Origin: Pseudoalteromonas amylolytica
GTDB lineage: Bacteria > Pseudomonadota > Gammaproteobacteria > Enterobacterales > Alteromonadaceae
Reading direction: 5' to 3'
Assembly: GCF_001854605.1 (NCBI RefSeq)
Contig: NZ_MKJU01000035.1
Location: 182,409 to 246,408 of the forward strand
Length of the DNA: 64,000 nucleotides
Shown: piece after piece, positions 54,090 through 61,478 of the stretch
How positions within the stretch are numbered: the stretch's first letter is position 1
How the letters are laid out: every line of letters begins with the position of its first letter
Translations under genes and position numbers: made by a program
The notes under the pieces: model-generated
What the model was told of the DNA's origin: nothing
Database searches by the model: none
The model's input: only the letters and a program-made list of their open reading frames with translations

Positions 54090-55079
54090 ATGCGTTGGTA
54101 TACCGTGATTACCACACTGTTTTTATTACTATTAGCTGGATGTGGTGAAAATCTTAAGTTGTCAGAGGGGGTGATCCACCAGTTTGAGCAAGAACCCTTG
54201 CTGGTTGGTCAAATATCTGACGATGGTCGTTTGTTGCTAACGGTTACACTGTCTGAGCAGGTGACGGTATGGCGCACAGCATCAAAACAAGTAGAGTACC
54301 AAATTCCTCAAAAGCAGTTACTTAAGCCTGTTCGTCACGCGTTATTATCCAAAGACAACTCGTTATTGTTAGTGGCAAATTATGACACTTTGGGGATATG
54401 GTCGGTCTCAGGTCGAAGCTTTATCCACAAAGTGCAGTTTACGGGCGTTGATCCAATGGCGACTATCAGTCATATCGCGCTTTCACCTAATAATGGTCGT
54501 GTACTCATCGCAATGACAGACGGGTCTTTAAATATGGCCGATCTGAACACCCGTCTTAACAACCGTTTTAAACCTCATTCAAGACCGATTGATTTTATGG
54601 CCTTTGGTAAACAAGGGGAGCTATTTTTAACTGGCGCTCAGGATGGCAAAGTGGGGCTATGGCAATTTGGCTCTCCAAAGTCACTGTTTGAAAAAGAATT
54701 TGCTCATAGGGTAACAAGTTTAACGACCGACTCGGACTTTTCACGCTTTTTTGTGTCTGATGGCTTAAACGCTCAGCACGTTAAAACCTTGGTTGGTGGT
54801 GAGGAGGTTGTAAAGCTTAATTATTCTGCGCGTTTTAAAGTATTTAGACAATCGCAATTTATTCCCAACGCTTCTTTATTGGCGACCTCTTCATCTAAAT
54901 CACACTTAAGTTTGTGGGATACTAAAACAGGTGATGAGCTAGGAACTTGGACCATCGCCACACAAAGAGAAGGGGCGACCATTATGTCAATGCATGCTAC
55001 TAAAACCGGTAAGCTGTATACTCTAAACAGTGACGCAATGCTGCAAAGTTGGGATCTCAATCAGTTAAAAACACTTTAG
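54090..55079 (+). CDS. WD40-repeat lipoprotein, first of a tandem pair
   Basis: The 329-residue protein has a signal peptide with lipobox (LLLLAGCGE) and then WD40-like blades: about six or seven strands ending in V-W, I-W, L-W or S-W (VTVWRT, LGIWSV, VGLWQF, LSLWDTKTG, LQSWDL). This is consistent with a seven-bladed propeller displayed on the envelope side of a membrane. It is colinear with the following gene product along its whole length, including RFKVFRQSQFIP near residue 250 of each, so the two arose by duplication. An AGAGGTG ribosome site precedes the ATG. It is the first of three genes that run closely spaced. Confidence 0.82.
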   Translation: MRWYTVITTLFLLLLAGCGENLKLSEGVIHQFEQEPLLVGQISDDGRLLLTVTLSEQVTVWRTASKQVEYQIPQKQLLKPVRHALLSKDNSLLLVANYDTLGIWSVSGRSFIHKVQFTGVDPMATISHIALSPNNGRVLIAMTDGSLNMADLNTRLNNRFKPHSRPIDFMAFGKQGELFLTGAQDGKVGLWQFGSPKSLFEKEFAHRVTSLTTDSDFSRFFVSDGLNAQHVKTLVGGEEVVKLNYSARFKVFRQSQFIPNASLLATSSSKSHLSLWDTKTGDELGTWTIATQREGATIMSMHATKTGKLYTLNSDAMLQSWDLNQLKTL

Positions 55080-55095
55080 GTGTGAGGAACATGAC

Positions 55096-56082
55096 ATGGT
55101 TAGGTGGTTGCTGGTAAGTGTTATGGTATTTTTGCTGCTAGGGTGTAGTGACCCTACCAGCACACACCCAAGTTCTAGGCATCAATACAGTGATGCATTG
55201 GTATTGCGCGGCCAGTTATCGTACGATGGTGAGCAGTTGCTCCTTGTTGTGGAAGGGCCAAACCTAGCGCTGTGGGACACAACCAGTAAACGGGTGTTAA
55301 TGAGTTTGAGTGAAACCCAACTGCCTGACAAAATCCGCGCAATAGTGTTACATAAACCCTCACAACAACTGCTGGTGGCAGGTGACGAGTTAGTACAGTT
55401 TTGGAATGTACCTGAGGGCACTTTACAGGGCACACTGAGAGCTTCTGGGGTGGACGAGCTGGCGAGAATATCACAATTGACCATGTCAGATAACGGCGCG
55501 TTAGTCGCTATTGGGTTTACGGATGGTTCAGTTTCTATTGCCGATAAAAATACCGAGAAGATGAACCAATTTATGCCTCATAGTAGTAATGTGATAGCGA
55601 TACATATTATTGAGGACAGACTCATGATGGTAACGGGGTCACACGATGGAGTTGTGAACGCTTGGAATATGCAAACAGGGCAAAGCTACTACCAGCAAGA
55701 ATATGCCTCTAGGTTGAGCAGTGTCAGCGTATCGAATGAGCGTGATAAGATATTTGTTGCAGATAGTCTGAAAACCCAACAGGTACTGGCCATTGATGAT
55801 GGACAAGTGCTGAATGAGCTTGCATATATCACACGTTTTAAGTGGTTTAGACAGGCGTTGTTCATTCCCAAAACGCCTTGGCTGATCACCTCTACACCTA
55901 AGTCTGAATTAAGCATCTGGGATACATCTTCTGGCAAAGAAATGCAAAGTTGGCAAATAGATACGCATAGTTCAGGAACAACGTTACTGGATATGGTGAT
56001 TGTGGATGATACTTTGCTCACATTAAGCAGTGAAGGCGTGGTTGAAAGCTGGACACTCAGCGAGATGATTGCGGATCTTTAA
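55096..56082 (+). CDS. WD40-repeat lipoprotein, second of a tandem pair
   Basis: The 328-residue paralog of the preceding protein. The signal peptide has lipobox LLLGCSD. Blade ends read LALWDT, VQFWNV, VNAWNM, LSIWDT and VESWTL. RFKWFRQALFIP matches the equivalent segment of the first copy. A GAGG site eight bases upstream supports the start; the gap to the first gene is 16 bases. Divergence is too great for a recent duplication, so both copies have probably been kept for separate roles. It is 30 bases before the NERD gene and may act with it. Confidence 0.82.
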   Translation: MVRWLLVSVMVFLLLGCSDPTSTHPSSRHQYSDALVLRGQLSYDGEQLLLVVEGPNLALWDTTSKRVLMSLSETQLPDKIRAIVLHKPSQQLLVAGDELVQFWNVPEGTLQGTLRASGVDELARISQLTMSDNGALVAIGFTDGSVSIADKNTEKMNQFMPHSSNVIAIHIIEDRLMMVTGSHDGVVNAWNMQTGQSYYQQEYASRLSSVSVSNERDKIFVADSLKTQQVLAIDDGQVLNELAYITRFKWFRQALFIPKTPWLITSTPKSELSIWDTSSGKEMQSWQIDTHSSGTTLLDMVIVDDTLLTLSSEGVVESWTLSEMIADL

Positions 56083-56106
56083 ACGCAGTTTATTTGTTTG
56101 TATAAT
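56078..56106 (+). promoter_or_regulatory. Possible promoter overlapping the start of the NERD gene
   Basis: A perfect -10 (TGTATAAT, TATAAT at 56101-56106) has a weak -35 (TTTAAA at 56078-56083, four of six) 17 bases upstream. The ATG at 56113 is only six bases past the -10, so a transcript from here would be leaderless for that ATG, or the true start would be downstream at 56161. Confidence 0.4.
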
Positions 56107-56112
56107 GGCCAC

Positions 56113-57459
56113 ATGACAACGATTAACACTCACTTATCACATGTAAACAGAAACGCATCCATGCCTGCATTGGCATGGGGGCTATTACTGTGTGCTGTGC
56201 TTTTATTGCTTTTTTGGTCAGCATTAAGCAAGGCACAAATGCAATTACCTGAAGATGTATGTCAGAGTTTTTTAATTGAGGCGCGTGCGCTTGAGCGTGC
56301 AGGGGCCAGCCAAAAAGGCCAACCCTCATACAATCGTTGGCAGCGCTTAGATGAGCGATTAAGACTATTTTGCGCAGATGTGGTTGTGTATACGCCTCAA
56401 CAACAAGTTAAAACAAAAATCGCAACACATGCCAACAAGCCGGTATTACAAGTTGCAGCAACCCAACTGCATCAAGGACCTGGGCGTTATAGTGAACCAC
56501 ACAAGCAAGCAGCTTGGTTGGAATTTTATCAGCCTTCCGCATCGTGCCAAAAAGCCAACAAAACTACCCAGCAACACGTAAGGTGTAATCAAGAAGTAAC
56601 AGAAAACAGAGCGCTGTTTGAAAAATACTGGCTGGAAACAGTTCAGCAACAGCACAAAAGTGGTGATCAACAACCAGTTAAAGAAGTTCCCAACACAGAA
56701 GTCGTCAAACCCGCGCAACCGCAACCTGTTCAGAATGTGCAAAAGGCGCAGCCCAATTCAGTACAAGACAATACAACGTCCATAGCATCTTTGACTCAGC
56801 CTCAATCAGAGTCTTCGATTTGGCGCCATGTTGGCAGCTATGTTTGGATTGTGTTGTTAATCGCGAGCTTTACAGTGGTAACGGTGACATTATGGCCTTA
56901 TACAAAACGGGCTATCAGCCATTTTGTAAGCCGCTTATTACTGCATAGATTCTTTAAACAATCTTTGGGTGATAACTATTTAACACTGGGTAAGGTGCGT
57001 TTGGGAACGGCTAACAACGTGTTAGATGTAGATGAACTGCTAGTCTCTAAGTATGGGATTTTTGTTGTGCAATATCAAAGCCAAGCAGGGGCTATTTGGG
57101 TTGATAGCCACTCAGACTATTGGACGCAAAGTATTGATGATGAACGACACTATTTTGATAACCCGTTTGATGCACTCAATAAAAAAATAGCCTTACTCAG
57201 AGAAGTGTTGGATCTAAACACTCATATCTACGGTTGTATTGTCTTTCCAAAGGACGTCTACTTTAGGACGCCGATGCCCAACGAAGTTTGCACATATTCA
57301 GATGCCCCAAAGCTTATTAAAGCCTATGACAAGGTATGTTTTGATGATGAACAAATCGCGCAAATAAAACTACAAGTTGAGCTGTATCAACAGGATAGCT
57401 CACTTTTGGAGCGCATTAAACAAGCCGCAGAGCGCGTTAAATCGTTGCAATTGAATTAA
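56113..57459 (+). CDS. Membrane protein with a degenerate NERD domain
   Basis: A protein of 448 residues if the ATG at 56113 is used; other starts are a TTG at 56098 and an ATG at 56161. One hydrophobic segment lies near the N-terminus (about residues 19-39) and another before the NERD domain (about 236-262), with a hydrophilic, Gln-rich region between. The NERD domain is at about 290-400. Its first acidic residue D307 is present (LDVDELLVSKYGIF), but the E-x-K pair that should come 13 residues later is Q320-Y-Q322 (VVQYQSQ). NERD domains are related to restriction-type nucleases, and without E and K this one should not cut DNA. The two helices put the NERD domain and both termini in the cytoplasm, the Gln-rich part outside. 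It follows two WD40 lipoproteins and may receive their signal. Confidence 0.75.
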   Translation: MTTINTHLSHVNRNASMPALAWGLLLCAVLLLLFWSALSKAQMQLPEDVCQSFLIEARALERAGASQKGQPSYNRWQRLDERLRLFCADVVVYTPQQQVKTKIATHANKPVLQVAATQLHQGPGRYSEPHKQAAWLEFYQPSASCQKANKTTQQHVRCNQEVTENRALFEKYWLETVQQQHKSGDQQPVKEVPNTEVVKPAQPQPVQNVQKAQPNSVQDNTTSIASLTQPQSESSIWRHVGSYVWIVLLIASFTVVTVTLWPYTKRAISHFVSRLLLHRFFKQSLGDNYLTLGKVRLGTANNVLDVDELLVSKYGIFVVQYQSQAGAIWVDSHSDYWTQSIDDERHYFDNPFDALNKKIALLREVLDLNTHIYGCIVFPKDVYFRTPMPNEVCTYSDAPKLIKAYDKVCFDDEQIAQIKLQVELYQQDSSLLERIKQAAERVKSLQLN

Positions 57460-57485
57460 CGGCTAGAGGCCACGTTAAGTGTACT

Positions 57486-57526
57486 CCTTTCGATTAGTTC
57501 ATATGAACTGTTGGGTGTACGAAAGG
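57486..57526. repeat. Nested palindromes between convergent genes
   Basis: Outer arms CCTTTCG (57486-57492) and CGAAAGG (57520-57526) enclose the perfect 14-base palindrome AGTTCATATGAACT (57496-57509). There is no clear U-tract. Either a transcript-end hairpin of the NERD gene or a protein-binding site. Confidence 0.45.
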
Positions 57527-57619
57527 TGGTGGGTTTATTGAATGGTTGGTTTGATCTCACAGTGAACTTTGATAACATCATAGACAATATGAGAGCGACT
57601 TATCACTTATTAGTTTAAA

Positions 57620-58234
57620 TTAGTTGTGTCTAACAATGCTTCTTACCTTGCTGCCCTCAATAGCATTTTGATTTACATGATCAATTAATTGTGGAAAAAA
57701 CTCTAGAAATAGCAATTCCAATTCGTTGTAATGACACTGAATATCCTCAATTGCTCCATAAAAATTATTAGTAAAGCGGATACGCTTTGCAATATTGTCA
57801 AGTGCTATGCCTATACCAGTTATCGTTTCATACTCTTTAAACCAATCATTTTTGGTCATATTACTGATAACTTGTTGCATTCTACTCGGCATATCAGGAA
57901 CACGCTTATTCAAAAGTTGATAACTGTTTTGTTTAAAGTCAGCTAATGGTTCGTGATTAAACTGCGCCCAATGCTGAATTAGAAAGTGATCAAATACTAC
58001 ATCAATGGCAATACCCGCGAATCGTTTACGTTGCTGAGAAAAATACCGCTTAGCGTCTTTAATTGCAGCGTGGTTATCTGTAAATTTGTCGACTAGATAA
58101 TGATTATCCAATGCCTTTTTCACTGTGAGTGGCATATTTCTTACATGCCTTGTTCCGCCAAAATCGCCAAGCAGATTTCCAAAATGAGAATCAGCATTGG
58201 GTTGTGCTAAGTATAGGTGAGCTAAATAATTCAA
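57620..58234 (-). CDS. acpH: Acyl-carrier-protein phosphodiesterase (AcpH)
   Basis: The 204-residue protein begins MNYLAHLYLA and includes SHFGNLLGDFGG, NHYLVDKFTDNH and IAIDVVFDHFLIQHW, the motifs of AcpH (DUF479), an HD-like enzyme that removes the phosphopantetheine arm from acyl carrier protein. Metal-binding Asp and His residues in GDF, DKFTDNH and DVVFDHFL are present. Length is close to Escherichia coli AcpH (193). It is 11 bases after the HxlR gene in the same direction and may share its transcript. Confidence 0.88.
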   Translation of the reverse strand: MNYLAHLYLAQPNADSHFGNLLGDFGGTRHVRNMPLTVKKALDNHYLVDKFTDNHAAIKDAKRYFSQQRKRFAGIAIDVVFDHFLIQHWAQFNHEPLADFKQNSYQLLNKRVPDMPSRMQQVISNMTKNDWFKEYETITGIGIALDNIAKRIRFTNNFYGAIEDIQCHYNELELLFLEFFPQLIDHVNQNAIEGSKVRSIVRHN

Positions 58235-58245
58235 AGTGGTTACCG

Positions 58246-58602
58246 TTAAATTTGATGGGACTCTGACCAGATCCTGAGTTCATCTAAAATACTCAGTGCG
58301 GTTTTGCCGAAATCGGTTAACTCATAAGTGACAGCTACAGGTCGGTCACTTATCACTTTTCTCTGTACCATTCCCTCACTTTCTAGTTCCTTTAGGCGTT
58401 GGTCGACCATTTTTTTGCTGGCACCGCCAAGCATACGTGTTAAGTCATTAAACCTTACAGGTTCATCTTTAAGGTGATAAATAATGGAACCTTTCCACTT
58501 TCCGCCAATTAAACGCATGCCTTTTTCAATAGCACAGGGTTCAGTGCATGCATTTAAAACTTTTTTTCTACCTTTACTGTCTGTTTTTACGACACTTTCC
58601 AT
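58246..58602 (-). CDS. HxlR-family transcriptional regulator, probably redox-sensing
   Basis: The 118-residue winged-helix protein matches HxlR/YodB: GMRLIGGKWKGSIIYHL, RFNDLTRMLGGASKKMVDQRLKELE (pieces RFNDLTRML, KKMVDQRLKELE) and VTYELTDFGKTALSIL. Two N-terminal Cys, C19 and C23 (ACTEPC), lie just before the DNA-binding domain. Cys at this place is used by YodB, HypR and QorR to sense quinones, diamide or hypochlorite. ATG 58602 follows an AGGAGG site; the TTG at 58605 is too close to it. The gene is divergent from a redox operon whose members fit that kind of signal. Confidence 0.9.
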   Translation of the reverse strand: MESVVKTDSKGRKKVLNACTEPCAIEKGMRLIGGKWKGSIIYHLKDEPVRFNDLTRMLGGASKKMVDQRLKELESEGMVQRKVISDRPVAVTYELTDFGKTALSILDELRIWSESHQI

Positions 58603-58624
58603 CAATCCTCCTTATAAAAACACT

Positions 58625-58677
58625 AGGTTACTAAAAGTATACTAATTTATTACTTATATCAGGTAACTAAAATATAC
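58625..58677. promoter_or_regulatory. Direct repeats in the HxlR-redox operon intergenic region, candidate HxlR operator
   Basis: AGGTTACTAAAAGTATAC (58625-58642) is repeated as AGGTAACTAAAATATAC (58661-58677), 36 bases on. The first contains the palindrome AGTATACT (58636-58643). The pair lies between the divergent regulator and the operon it faces. Spacing of about 3.4 helical turns suits two dimers on nearly the same DNA face. Confidence 0.6.
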
Positions 58678-58746
58678 CACACATAGGTTAAATCAGAGAA
58701 TGTTTCTCTTATTTATTTTTGCTGAAATTTAATTTGGAGTTATTTT

Positions 58747-59343
58747 ATGAGCACTACTGATTCGAAGAACGTGTTAATTATTAATGCCCACCAGTATTAC
58801 CCATTTTCCGAAGGCAAGCTAAATGCAGCCTTAATTGATAAAGCAATAACACTGCTTGAGGGTAAAGGTTATAGCACGCGCGTAGTAACAATGAGTGATG
58901 AGTACGATGTGGAAGAGCAATTAGAACACCATCAATGGGCAGACATTGTATTCCTGCAATCGCCCAGTAACTGGATGGGTGTGCCTTGGTCATTTAAGAA
59001 GTATATGGATGAAGTTTATACCGCTGGTATGGGGGGAGCGTTATGTGTTGGTGACGGCCGTACAGAAGAGGCACCAAAGAAAAACTATGGTATGGGCGGT
59101 ACGTTAACTAACACCAAATATATGATGTCTCTTACTTTTAATGCTCCGGAAGAAGCATTTAACGATGAAGATGAATTTTTTGATGGTAAATCAATCGACG
59201 ATTTAATGTTCCCAATGCACATGAACTTCAAGTTCTTTGGTATGAAGCCAATGGAAACATTTGCATGCTTTGACGTGATGAAAAATGCAGATGTTGAAAA
59301 CGACTTCAAACGTTTTGAAGCGCACATTAACAAACATTTTTAA
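58747..59343 (+). CDS. NAD(P)H:quinone oxidoreductase, MdaB-like
   Basis: The 198-residue flavodoxin-fold protein reads VLIINAHQYYPFSEGKLN near the N-terminus, then LQSPSNWMGVPWSFKKYMDEVY and YGMGGTLTNTKYMMSLTFNAPEEAF in pieces (WMGVPWSFKKYMDEV, GGTLTNTKYMMS). These match Escherichia coli MdaB, an FAD-dependent quinone reductase that makes quinols by two-electron transfer, avoiding semiquinone radicals. A GGAG site precedes the start. It is the first gene of a six-gene operon (gaps of 9, 8, -1, 12 and 1 bases). Confidence 0.88.
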   Translation: MSTTDSKNVLIINAHQYYPFSEGKLNAALIDKAITLLEGKGYSTRVVTMSDEYDVEEQLEHHQWADIVFLQSPSNWMGVPWSFKKYMDEVYTAGMGGALCVGDGRTEEAPKKNYGMGGTLTNTKYMMSLTFNAPEEAFNDEDEFFDGKSIDDLMFPMHMNFKFFGMKPMETFACFDVMKNADVENDFKRFEAHINKHF

Positions 59344-59352
59344 GGAACAGTC

Positions 59353-59895
59353 ATGCGCGTTGAATATACTACTAAATTGCACGCTGGAGCTGATTTTCCT
59401 GCAATTGAAGCAAAGCTATTAAATGGTGATATTAAAAAACTTTCTACTCCTGAAAATGGTTTGGATTGGAAGATGGTTGTTGTTTACAGGGGGCAGCATT
59501 GCCCGCTTTGTACTCGATACTTAAACCAGTTAGAAAGTGCGAAAGACTTACTTGCTCAAACAGGCGTAGATTTGATAGCTGTGTCTGGCGACAGCAAAGA
59601 ACAACTTGAAAGTCATATGCAAAGACTCAATGCTACGTTTCCTATCGCATACGGTCTTACTGTTGAACAAATGGAAGAACTTGGGTTGTATATATCAGAT
59701 CCTAGATCGCCTGAAGAAACTGATCATCCATTTTCTGAGCCGGGACTATTTGTAGTCAATAGTGAAGGAAAAGTTCACGTAGTGGACATTTCAAACAACC
59801 CATTTGTGAGACCAGAACTTCAGTCATTGATTAGTGGCTTAGATTGGATACGAAATCCCGCTAACAACTACCCTATTCGTGGTATGCATAAATAG
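59353..59895 (+). CDS. Peroxiredoxin-like AhpC/TSA family protein
   Basis: The 180-residue thioredoxin-fold protein has the active-site segment VVYRGQHCPLCTRYL (C-x2-C) at about residues 44-58 and the following LVAVSGDS-type LIAVSGDSKEQ. A C-x2-C in this place is more like thiol reductases and the AhpC-TSA_2 group than typical peroxiredoxins, which have PxxxTxxC. It starts after an AAGGA site nine bases beyond the mdaB-like gene. Likely reduces peroxides or disulfides (inference). Confidence 0.82.
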   Translation: MRVEYTTKLHAGADFPAIEAKLLNGDIKKLSTPENGLDWKMVVVYRGQHCPLCTRYLNQLESAKDLLAQTGVDLIAVSGDSKEQLESHMQRLNATFPIAYGLTVEQMEELGLYISDPRSPEETDHPFSEPGLFVVNSEGKVHVVDISNNPFVRPELQSLISGLDWIRNPANNYPIRGMHK

Positions 59896-59903
59896 GAGTT
59901 GCT

Positions 59904-60266
59904 ATGAAAAACGTTGTATTGACGAGTGTTATTTCAACCCTATTGTTTGGAAATGCGCTTGCAGAAGACGCGAAGGTAGAATCTGCACACATCGCTTCGC
60001 CAAATCAATATGAACTGCTACTTGAGAACGAAGTAGTTACCGTACTTAAGATGACACTCAAACCGGGTGAACAGGATAATTGGCATAAACATAATGCTGA
60101 GACTGTTTACTTCGAAAAAGGTGGCAAGGCGACGATAACAACGAGTGAAAAAGACATGACTTTGGAGATCCCGGATGGCTACGTGATGTGGCATGACCAA
60201 TGGGAACATCAAGTTAAAAATGTTGGTGACACAACAATCACTGCAATTATCGTTGAAAAGCAATAA
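59904..60266 (+). CDS. Exported cupin-domain protein
   Basis: The 120-residue protein has a signal peptide (ends near GNALA) and a single cupin barrel. Metal ligands of motif 1 are in GEQDNWHKHNAETVYFEKGG (His-x-His and Glu) and of motif 2 in HDQWEH. A GGAG site is present; the stop overlaps the next start by one base. As a periplasmic member of a redox operon it might bind or modify a small electrophile; function unknown. Confidence 0.82.
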   Translation: MKNVVLTSVISTLLFGNALAEDAKVESAHIASPNQYELLLENEVVTVLKMTLKPGEQDNWHKHNAETVYFEKGGKATITTSEKDMTLEIPDGYVMWHDQWEHQVKNVGDTTITAIIVEKQ

Positions 60267-60910
60267 TGATGGCAAAGACAAAAATTAACATTGATATCGT
60301 TTCTGATGTGGTTTGTCCTTGGTGTGTAATTGGCTATGGCCGCTTACAAGCGGCATTAGCCAATTTTGACACTAAATTCGCCGTTAATATTGTCTGGCAC
60401 CCCTTCGAGCTTAACCCCAGTATGCCAAAAGAAGGTGAAAACCTAAGACAACATCTGTCGAAAAAGTATGGAACTACGTCAGAGGGCAGCATTAGAGCCA
60501 GAGCTATGTTGACTGAAGAAGGAAAAAAAGTTGGCTTCAGGTTTAACTACTTTGACGAAATGAAAATGCTTAATACTCATCAATGCCATCAACTAATGCA
60601 CTGGGCCAAAGAAAGTAACTCGCAAAACCAATTAGCAGAGGCACTTTTTGAGCATTTCTTTAGTAAAAAAGGCACTTTCACAGAGCCAGAACTTATCCAT
60701 GTGGTGGAAAAGGTTGGCTTGAATTCCCTGCAAGCACAGTCTGTATTAGCTAACAACTCATACAGTGAAGAAGTGAAGTTAATCGAAAAGCACTGGCATC
60801 AAAGAGGAATACATGGCGTACCATTGTTTATTTTTAATGGCGAACAGGTCCTATCAGGTGCACAAGAAGTAGCAACTTTCGAAGGTGTACTCAATCAATA
60901 TTTAAAATAG
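60266..60910 (+). CDS. DsbA-family protein, FrnE-like thiol oxidoreductase
   Basis: The 214-residue protein has a thioredoxin fold with C17-P-W-C20 in VVCPWCVIGYGRL, and the distal cis-Pro loop GIHGVPLFIFNG, as in FrnE / 2-hydroxychromene-2-carboxylate isomerase-like DsbA proteins. There is no signal peptide, so it works in the cytoplasm. FrnE proteins help in oxidative and metal stress. The gene overlaps the cupin gene by one base. Confidence 0.9.
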   Translation: MMAKTKINIDIVSDVVCPWCVIGYGRLQAALANFDTKFAVNIVWHPFELNPSMPKEGENLRQHLSKKYGTTSEGSIRARAMLTEEGKKVGFRFNYFDEMKMLNTHQCHQLMHWAKESNSQNQLAEALFEHFFSKKGTFTEPELIHVVEKVGLNSLQAQSVLANNSYSEEVKLIEKHWHQRGIHGVPLFIFNGEQVLSGAQEVATFEGVLNQYLK

Positions 60911-60922
60911 AGACTATTAATT

Positions 60923-61477
60923 ATGTTTACTTACTATGAGCCGGATACGGCTCCAGCAGAATCGAAACCATTGATGGAGCAATCTTTAGCTGGTTTTGGG
61001 ATGATCCCAAACCTTCATAAAATCTTAGCGGAAGCTCCAGCCATTTATAAAGCCTATAACCAAACATTTACAAGCTTTATGAAAGACACAACGTTTAGCC
61101 CGCTCGAGCAACAAGTGGTATTTATGACATCAAACTTTGAAAATAATTGCCACTACTGTGTTCCCGGTCATACTTGGATGATGAAGTCAGCTAAAATGCC
61201 TGATGATGTCATTGAAGCATTAAGAAACGGTACTCAAATACCTGATGCAAAACTTCAGGCGCTTCACGATTTTACAAAAGCATTACTGGACAATAGAGGA
61301 CACATTGGCGACGACAAACTCAATGAGTTTTTGAATGCTGGATATACTAAGCGCCAAGCTTTAGAAGTTTTAACTGGATTGGCAGCTAAATTAATCTCTA
61401 ACTTTACCAATGCGTTAACACATACAGAAGTAGATGATGCGATGAAACCTTACGCTTGGGAAAAACCGGAGAAATAA
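60923..61477 (+). CDS. AhpD-like carboxymuconolactone decarboxylase family protein
   Basis: The 184-residue helical protein carries the CMD motif ENNCHYCVPGHTWM (Cys-x2-Cys with downstream His) as in AhpD, an alkylhydroperoxidase-like disulfide reductase. It is alone rather than beside ahpC, and sits in the redox operon between the FrnE-like and LtrA-like genes. Likely activity: thiol-based peroxide or quinone detoxification (inference from motif). Confidence 0.88.
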   Translation: MFTYYEPDTAPAESKPLMEQSLAGFGMIPNLHKILAEAPAIYKAYNQTFTSFMKDTTFSPLEQQVVFMTSNFENNCHYCVPGHTWMMKSAKMPDDVIEALRNGTQIPDAKLQALHDFTKALLDNRGHIGDDKLNEFLNAGYTKRQALEVLTGLAAKLISNFTNALTHTEVDDAMKPYAWEKPEK

Positions 61478-61478
61478 T

